From Micromussa lordhowensis (Eukaryota > Cnidaria > Anthozoa > Scleractinia > Lobophylliidae): a stretch of 64,000 bases of DNA. Shown here piece by piece: positions 23,988 through 32,900 of the stretch. Position 1 is the first letter of the stretch. Each line of letters opens with the position of its first letter. The notes under the pieces were generated by a model, which saw only the letters and a program-made list of their open reading frames with translations, ran no database searches and was not told the origin of the DNA. The position numbers and the translations under genes are program-made. Where the stretch lies: NCBI GenBank assembly GCA_964020085.1, contig OZ026608.1, positions 20,733,812 through 20,797,811 of the forward strand, written 5' to 3'.

Positions 23988-26900
23988 GAGAGCACGAAGG
24001 TAGTGTAAGAGATGCTCGAGGTGCAGCCAAGAGCATCTCTAGCTACCTAACATTACTAATCTATGCATTCAATCTAATGTTTCATGATCACTAGAAATTT
24101 TTGCACACTCATTGGCTGTCTTTTATAATTTGTCAATATGCAGACAGACACATGAATTTAAGCTTATAAGTTATGTGATATGTCAACAAGTGAGAGCAAT
24201 TTCACAATAAATTTGTTTTGAGCTTTGTAACAGCATTGTCAAAGTAGTCTGTGGATCTACTTGGATATTGCCTTACAGATCTACAGGTACTTTGAAAATG
24301 TTATGATGAAATTAATCATCATTGATCAATAACAATCATCAATATTTATGCCCTTCCAAATCTGTAGTCTTTACATTGTCTTCATCATCATTTACTCTTT
24401 TGTCGAAACGTTTGCTTCGATCGAAGATTTGGTTTTGATGGAATGAACTCTCGATCGAAACAACCTTCGATCGAACTGACTTGTTTAATACCCTTAGTTT
24501 ACTTTATCCTTGAAACGGGTTAAACGTAGTCGCACAACACAACAAATTGCTGCAATTTTTGCTTACCTGATGTTGTTGTCTCGAACGCACCCACCGCCAT
24601 AATGATGTCTTCAAGGATACGAAGGATCGCCAGGACAAGAAGCTATGGTAAACTGGATTTTCCAAGCCAAAGCAGAGTTCAAACAGCGAAAAATGATCAA
24701 AAGATCGATCGACTCTTGTGCTGAATTCGACACTTTCCCACCTTCAAGAGGACGCCAGCATAGAAAATGGCGGGAAAACCGAGAGAACCTGGTACCTAAT
24801 GTGGAAAACCGCTGATAGAAGTCCCGGCCGGACCATTATAAATGCCCGGGCCAACAACTAAGCCAACAAACGATGATCCTCCTCTCTTTTAACAGTTTGG
24901 TTAAAAAGATGCGTAAAAACACTGATAACTAACACGCAACACGCTTTCCGAAAAAAACAACGCAAAGATACATTTTTATACGTTTACGCGTTCCATAAAG
25001 GTGCAGTAAGATCGTCCGGCGTAAAGAAAGTTAAACTTCCGTAAAGGTTGTTGCGTAAAGAATGTTACAGATGCGTAAAGTTTGTTAAGTGAAAGAGGTC
25101 AAAATAATTAGGCTTTTTTTTTTTTGAAGATGGAAAAGACATAATTATTTTACTTCTTTTAGCATTTCTCTAAATAGAAAGTTGTGGATTATATTCATGC
25201 AGATCCTTGTCCTTTACGAACATTTAATATCCTTTACGCAGTCGTTACGAGTTCTGGCGTAAAGAAAGTTAAAGGTCCGTAAAGGTTGTTGCGTAAAGAT
25301 TAGTAAAGAATGTTAAAGATGCGTAAAGTATGTAAAGTAAACAGGTCAAAATATTTGCGTATTTCTTTTGATAATGAATAAGACATAATGATTTAACTTC
25401 TTTGAGTACTTCTCTAAATAGAAAGTTGTGAATTGTATCCATCCAGATCCGTATACTTTACGAACATTTAATATCCTTTACGAAGTCTTTACGCACTCTC
25501 TGAATTTACGCATCTATACGGAACGTGGAACTTGTCCGTAAAGAAGAGGCCTTATATTTACGGTTCTTTACGCACGAGTTAAAGATCCGTAAATTTTTGA
25601 TTTCATGCTGTGGGTGATGAATGTTACAGATCATCACACAAAGCATGTTGCCCTTTACCCTTTGGCAGCTAAATCTGGGGAAAAAGTACTGGAAGCCTTG
25701 CAGCAACATTGTCATACATACGGATATCCTAAAAAAATAATATCCGACAATGGAAAAGAATTCTGTAATAAGAGTATGGAGACATTTTGCCAAAACAATG
25801 GGATAACTATGAGACACGGGGCACCAAGAACACCCACAACACAGGGTTTAATTGAAAGATCCAACAGGTCATGCAAGGAAGACATGCATACTCTCATAGC
25901 AAGCACAGCTACAAAGGTTTCGAACTGGTGCAAGAAGCTTGGCGAAATTTCATACACCAGAAATATAACCTACCACACTGCCATTAAGACATCTCCATAT
26001 GAAGCAGTTTATGGAATCAAACCACACAGGGAGCTACTACAACAAAGCATGGAAATTATTCCAGTAATAAACCCTCCACAGGTAGAGAACTTAAACCACA
26101 ATTTAGAACAAAATGCTAGTAACAGCCCTGAAGTTGAAGCTGATCATGATCTATCACAACCGGATGAACGCCAAAGAAAACGGCAAAAAATTTCAGCAAA
26201 CCAAGAAGCATATAACAAGAAAATGGTGGAACAAAGTAAAAAGAGAGCTGAACGAAAATCTAACCAGTTTAAAGTTGGAGATGTAGTTTCCATAAAAATA
26301 GACAAAGTCGATAAACCATCACCATTCTACCCTAATTTGCTTTTAGGTAAAATAACTGAACTTGAAAACCATTATGCCCGTGTAGTGACAAGGTTTGGCA
26401 AAATCAAAACACTTATTTCCCCTACAAGGTTAAACATTTGCACAGCTACCAATCTTACTTTTGATTATTCCAAAGAAATTACCTTTACATCAGCTTGCAA
26501 ACAGGCCAATGTTCAAACTGAATAATTTCAATGATAAAATAAATTATATCGTACTACACGGAATTAAGAACATGTGTAAGAACAATAACTGTATAATATG
26601 TGTTCTTGAAAAGGTTTGACAAATATTTATTGAGTCTTGTATTGAGGAAAAACATAGTTGAAATGTTGTTACAAAAGGACTCATTAAACAATATCAAAGT
26701 CTTCTAATTTTCTACTTATGAACTGTGTTTGTTTCACAACAATCCAATATTCTTATGATATCTGCACTATCCCTTATCTTGAATACCAACCATTACGGAG
26801 TTGAGCACTTACAGTAACAGTGCAGTCCTAATGCAGACTTGAGTTGAGTTTCATGGCGAGGTGGACCGTGGTACGAACTTGCTACACCAGCAATTGGCCA

Positions 26901-29900
26901 CCCAGCAGCAGGGGCAAAAACAAATGACATCATCACCAAACCTTGTGATGTACATTTTGTTTCTGTGTACATTTCATGTCCATCTGCTATGTCATTCCTG
27001 ATTTCTTTGGTGGCTTCCTTCGTTGTTTTCGAAGTTTTGGAGTCTTTGAACTGGTTTTTCACACGGATTTACATTTGAGAAAAGAGGAAATGAAGTCCTG
27101 ACTAGAGTATTATTTTTTTAGGCCGGGCAAAAGAAAAAGCATGTGTAGACACGATGATTTGCTTTTTACATAGCACATCGTTTCAATCGCTTGTTGGTTG
27201 TTTTGATTATGGATAGTGAGTGGCCTCTTTTGTCAGGATGTTCATTAAATAGCAACTAGAAAAACAATTATTAATCTGTTCATGAAAACGGCTTTAAATC
27301 GCCTTGGCTTTGGGAGGTTAGCTGTGGGAGTTACAGCTGTTTTTCGGGTATTTCTTTAATTGGCTATATTTTGAGCACATTAACTGCATTAAGCAAATTT
27401 TGTTGACTAATAATTACTTAGTTCCAGTGGCCAAAAATAGTTCAGTATTCAATGAAGCTTAAAATTGAGTTCATGGAAGGGTACTCTGAAGCCAAGATCA
27501 ATGAGATCAAGCCAGAACTAAGGAACAACAATGTAAATGCTGACTATTTCTATTCATCGGCGGAAATATTCAAATCAGTAGCCAGATGCACTATAGTTCG
27601 TTTACGATAAACCACAGACAAACCGGTACATGAGTGCAAATGCGAGCAGATCGATATTGGTGCTTCCAGCTTAGAATACTATATTTAATACAAGATTTAA
27701 TACTTCTAAAATATGAAAGTAATTGTTCTGTTTTAAAAACTTGTGACCTAATGAAACTGGAGCCGTCACGCAATGTTTCAATGATAAAGCAAGGAAATCA
27801 AAATACATCTGAACCTCTATTAAGCGGCCCCCTCTTAAGCGGCTTTTTTTCCTTCGCTGCCAGCAGCCAAAATCCCGGAAAAAAATTGTCAGCTACACAT
27901 TGTAATAAAAACCTCTCTTCAACGGCCACCTCTATTAAGCGCGCGGCCGTGGTCAGCTTTTTGCTCTCCCAAGGTTGATTTTATTTTTGATTTATACCTC
28001 TAAAAAGCGGCCAGTCATCTTGTCCCCCAGAGTAGCTGGTTTTCAGAGATTTGACTGTAATTTACAGAAAAATAGAAGACTAGGTCATGATGCTACATCT
28101 GTCTAAAAACAAGCTGTTCACAAAGATAATAATTTCAGTAACACACTCATACGAACACACTCATAATCTTTGATTACTACCAGTCGAAATTACTAAGAAG
28201 CTACAAATTCCAATTACGGTGGTTAGGCCTATTCACTAACCTGAGAGCTCAAACCAAACTACAAAGTCCCATGCAGAGTTCCCAGCCTAACATTAAAGCT
28301 AACCAAACTGAATAAGTGCTTAGGCCTAATCACTAACTTGAATGCTTAACCCAAACCACCAAGACACATGCTAACATTCTGTCAAAAAGTCAATTTAAAA
28401 ATTGCTCAAGAGTGCTGGAAATGGAAAATAATACTCCAAATGGGAAAAAGTGTTTAAAAAAAGTGCCCAGCACAAATGAAAAGAACCCAGGAAAGTCGCT
28501 AAACCAACTTTTAAAAAATATAAGTTTGTAAAATATGAACCATTTTAAAAAATATGAACCAGTTTGAAAAATTTGAACCAGTTTGAAAAAATATAAACTA
28601 GTTTGAAAAATATGAACCAGTTTGAAAAATATAAACTAGTTTGAAAAATTTAAACTGGTTTAAAAAAAATTAAACCAGAAGTAAATTTAAACCATAACAT
28701 ATATGTACATGTATGCTAACATTAAACATATATCACATACACTGAGGTGATGTATGATTAAAACACTTCTACACGATCAGTGTGCAGCACGTAAACATAC
28801 CTGACGACTGTTCAACATATCCTGCAATGGTAATACCCAAGCCTCTACTGTCTTTTACAAGTTCAACATCAAATGTTTCAACAGGTACATCCTTGATTTC
28901 CTGCCAAAATATCAGCCGAATATATCATGCATGATTAAAGGAGCTACAGTACATGTACTGCAGTGTATGTCACGGTTGTGGGTATCCTGGAGAAGTTAGC
29001 CTGATTTAGCCAAAGTGAATTCCAATAGCTACAGGTAGCTTATAAGTTTGTCATTTGAAATCTGTATCAATCCTCTCCATCTTTAACCATCCTTGTTTCT
29101 TTAACTAAGGTTTATTGTTATCTCTTTGGTGTTTTTCTGTCTTAGCAAACTTCTATTTTCATGTTTCCTTCATGAGTTAATTCTGGACACAGCCAAAATA
29201 CGCCAAAATATCATGACTGAGCTCCTTTAAGAGAATTAAACCAGCAAACTTATTTACAGTGTATGACTTAAAGTCAGTATTTCATTTCGCTTAACTCAAT
29301 TTTATGAGATGCAAGAACTACAGTGTACCTCTTCTCTGGAGGAAGCATCAACATTGGAGTCATCTGTCACCAGTCTGGCAATAACTAGTTTGACGTGTTG
29401 TCCCACTTTACGTAACACTTGAGCTACCTGTTCACTACCCATGCCACCAACATTAACTTCACCAATTTGAAGAATGTGATCACCACTTCGTAGATGCCCA
29501 TCCTACAGTTAATCAGAGATTACACGAGTCAGTTTAAACATATGTGTAGCTTATTATATATTTTAACACTGATTATTACCTATCAAAAATATTTATCAAG
29601 CCAAAGTCCATACACACCCTATCAGCGACCCCTCCTGGAAGGATGGTCTTCACAATAACTCCAGTGCTTCTTCCACCAACAATACCAAACCCAAGGCCTG
29701 AGCCATCATTATGTAACTCCACAGTCTCAATGTGCCGCAAATTCTCCCCATCACCAGCCTAGAATATACAAAGATAAGTTCTGTTATATACACCTGTCCA
29801 AAGTTTCCAAACAATACAAATGTATCTGTGAACAAGGTTCATGACTTGTATGTGACATGATTTACTTACAGGTACTGTCACAGCTGATGTTCGGGAAACA

Positions 29901-32900
29901 GTACTAACATCCGAGGGTGTCCGGGACAACATTGAACTTGCTCCAGAGGTTGTACGTGACAAATTTCGTGATCGTGGAATTCCACCTCTGGCCACAATCA
30001 GTTCAACTTCTCCACTAGTTTGCTGTAGAACTCCAATAGCTTGCTGATGAGATACTCCACTGTCAAGCTGTTTGCCGTCTATTGCAAGAATCTGGTCACT
30101 CTCTTGCAAACGCCCATCACTACAAAGTTAAGAAAAGAACAGATCCATGGTAATGTTGATAAATACCGTGTATAACTTAATTTTGGTGATTTATATACCT
30201 CTTCATTCGTGATCAACTCAAGTTAATATATTTGGGAGCAGCTACATGACAATTTCAAAGAAGTATGAGAATTGTGCAACCTGGGTTGAGAAATGTCGTA
30301 AGGTGATGACTTGTAACATTTTTAACTCTCCCTTAAAGTACTGAATCCAGTAGAGTTTTCACACACCATCAATCAGCTTCCTCCATGAACTTCCTTCAGC
30401 AGGTCATGACACATTTATATGTTGTAGGTCAAAATGAAATTCAGGTTAAAATGAAATTCCTTTGTCTCTTAACCCTAATTATTCATGATCCATGAATAAT
30501 TAGGGTTAAAAGACAAAGGAAATTAAGAATCAAACTAGGTTAAAATCAATTTAACTTGAATTTCATTTTGATGTACAACACATTATGCTGTTAAATGCAA
30601 TTTAACAGAGTTAACAACAAAGAGTAGCTGGTACATCTGGTCAGCAATATTCATATGGTATTGCAGGCTCACTGCACTTCACCATTGTACTAGCTTGTTC
30701 CAGTGTGGCAGTCCCTGGAACGTTTTGGTCATATGATTGAGCAGCTTCATACACATCTTTGGTCTATTCGTCAACATCTTTCCGCCCGCCCCCCCCCCCC
30801 CCCCTTAATCTCCCCACCCCATCTCCACTGGTGACTCAGTGTGACGCTTGCCTGGAAGACTACGTGGGGGCTCATGACTGGGTTGCAGGGATTGCCAGCC
30901 ATGGGAGCGTGATACTGTCTAGGGGTCGGCTGGTCACAGTAGAGGCCCCTGGATATAACAGGCACCCATCTTCCATACAGCATGATGCAGTTGTTAAACA
31001 TAATATGTACAGATGTGTCATGACTGTAAGCGAGAACGCTAAAGTCTTATATCAATCCTTTCACCTTCATGTACTGGGCAATTTTGAGCTTGCCCAACAA
31101 ACACTGGTCCACAGACCATCCATGAGTTACTTGCAAACACTGTTTAACTAATTTACCTTCCAGCAACACCTTCAGGCTGAATCTCTTGGATGAAAATTCC
31201 TAACTCTCCACGATTTTCACTCTTCAACCCAACAACACTAAAACCCAAGCCACCCTGGTCTGGTTTCATCAACTTCACAGTCTCTACCTCACGGCCTTGC
31301 GCCAGAGTTTCAATACCCTTTTGGAAGTCTTCATTCTTGGCAAATTTAGATTTCTTAAGCTCTTTGGCAATTTGATCTCTGTTGTCATGAGGTAACTCAA
31401 ATTCAACTTCAGCTGGAAGGTCATCAGGAGATGAATAGGCATATGATGACTGCTGAGCATCTAACCATGCTTCAGGCTGATCATTCCTTGCAACCGGTTC
31501 AACATTTTCATGTGGACCTTGGTCAAACACGCCAGCTGTAGAGGCTGGTTCATTTCTTATAGTACCGGTAGTCTCTTCTCCTTCTGATGTAGAATGGCGT
31601 GGAAACACCAGCTCTCCTGTTGGAGAGAACTCAAAGTCTTGAGCCGCTCCAGGTGGCAAATGCTCAAGCTTTTTGTTTAGCTCTTTCACAGACTGTTGTA
31701 TAACCAGAAGCTGACGAAACAGAGGACTTTCCAACATCTGCTTGATTCGCTCAAGTTCCTCGTCATTATCAGTGTCTCCTTGGGATTTGAGCTTCTGTTG
31801 AAAGCCATCCAAAATTTCCACAGCACGAGATGTATCTGATAGTCAAGAAATAAGACCAAAAGTGAATTAATTTTGTATGGCTTGTGTAGTTCCCCTCTTT
31901 ACTACTCTTTAAAAACTTAGTCAACACAATTGAAGGGTCAAGTTTGAGTGGTGAGAGTACATGTGCAGGTAAAATACAACATGTAAGGTTTACGGAGATA
32001 CATGTACATGCAGCAAAAATTGAGACTGTACACATGTCTCATTGATGAGAATTGTAGATCCAAGGATAGGTATTACTCACAATTTTATTTCAGCAAGCAA
32101 TACCTATAACTTACCTCGCATAGTCAGTAGTGAATCTGGGGGAGGAGGGGGGAATCACCTTCAGATTGAAAACTTCGATCTCACGCCAGCTCATGCTTAC
32201 AGACCAAATTCTCATGCCACATTGAAAAATGTGGGTGGTTGCACCTTTGCTTGACACAATTTCAAAAAATATGTAAACTCAAACTGATGTAAGAAATGAA
32301 AACTATGTGTAAATGATGGTACTTTGACCTTCAAATACATGTAGACAGCATTGGAAGTGAGGTTGTGTTTAGCGATACACATCCTGAGACTGGGACTGGG
32401 AAATGTCAGAGCCGTTTCCACTACCGCTATTGTATGCAACTTTGATAACCTCATCTTCGGAAGACTTCAGATGTCTTCAAAAGCTTTTCAATGTCTTCGG
32501 GAATCTTTAAATATGTTTGCATCGTCTTCGAAAAACCCGGCAATCCCAGGATAAAAATCTCATGCCTATAACTCAGAAAAAGTTGGCACGTATCAGAGAG
32601 GGCATTTTTTAAAATTGCTTTTTCTACAGCTAGAGGTCAAACTCTACCTTGTCATTCACCCCGATCTTCCTTCTTGCTCATTATCCTTATATTATTCTTA
32701 TATTGTTATACATGGTGGTAACTACACTCAAGCTGCATGTACTGTAAATGCAGTAATGTCTACAATTTTGACTAATTACTTTTCTAGATTTCTAGTAGTA
32801 TTGTCACAGTGGCTGTTTTACACAATTCTACAACGACAGGCAAATAATTTGCCCAAGAAAGCCATGCACCATGGTGCAGTGCACAAAGGTCAACCTTGTT

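Larger units (their letters stand above)
21123..25615 (-). mobile_element. CACTA-like element (4.49 kb) with 28-bp inverted ends and GGT target duplication
   Basis: The element is 21126-25612, flanked by GGT at 21123-21125 and 25613-25615. The left end begins CACAGCACGAAAAGTT. The right end read on the minus strand begins CACAGCATGAAATCAA. The two match at 22 of 28 positions and share AAATTTACG. Subterminal zones hold about eleven (left, 21140-21420) and seventeen (right, 24980-25590) GTAAAG/CTTTAC motifs. A CAC-starting terminus, a 3-bp duplication and dense subterminal repeats fit the CACTA/EnSpm group. No transposase domain was found, so it looks non-autonomous. It carries a small gene on its minus strand. 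Confidence 0.75.
20530..26525 (+). pseudogene. Integrase-type (DDE) transposase gene split by a transposon insertion
   Basis: The left part is 20530-21125 and the right part 25616-26525; in between is a 4.49-kb element plus one 3-bp duplication. Removing insert and duplication restores one frame of about 501 codons. The left part has an N-terminal region and an HHCC-like zinc motif (AHNRVSH, then CPYH, where the last ligand is His and not Cys). The first catalytic Asp is in LTEIDLMDF. The right part has SDNGKEF and, 35 residues on, the Glu of GLIERSN, i.e. a D-D35-E core. The C-terminus ([19 protein letters not shown]) resembles the C-terminal domain of KRBA2/Ginger-type integrases. As it stands the gene cannot make a full transposase unless the insert is excised or spliced out. 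This is a transposon enzyme; I saw no sign of a virus. Confidence 0.85.
19924..28703 (+). mobile_element. Ginger-like DNA transposon with target duplication, interrupted by a second element
   Basis: The element runs 19928-28699 (8,772 bp including the nested insert). Its ends are inverted: TGTTGTGGTTTAAATTT on the left, and TGTTATGGTTTAAATTT read from the right end on the minus strand. It therefore has TGT...ACA termini. A 4-bp duplication, TATA, flanks both ends (19924-19927 and 28700-28703). Subterminal arrays of a ~19-bp AAACTAGTTCAAAATTTTG unit occupy about 19951-20045 and 28505-28680. It encodes a Gypsy-integrase-type transposase. TGT..ACA ends, a 4-bp target duplication and such an integrase are the features described for Ginger transposons. 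The insertion is in intron 6 of the MPDZ-like gene, on the opposite strand. An LTR retrotransposon is unlikely: no LTRs, gag or RT were seen. Confidence 0.8.

Noticed and set aside
20530..26525. Endogenous retrovirus or LTR retrotransposon
   Set aside because: There are no LTRs, gag, protease or reverse transcriptase. Inverted ends with a 4-bp duplication indicate a DNA transposon using an integrase-type enzyme.
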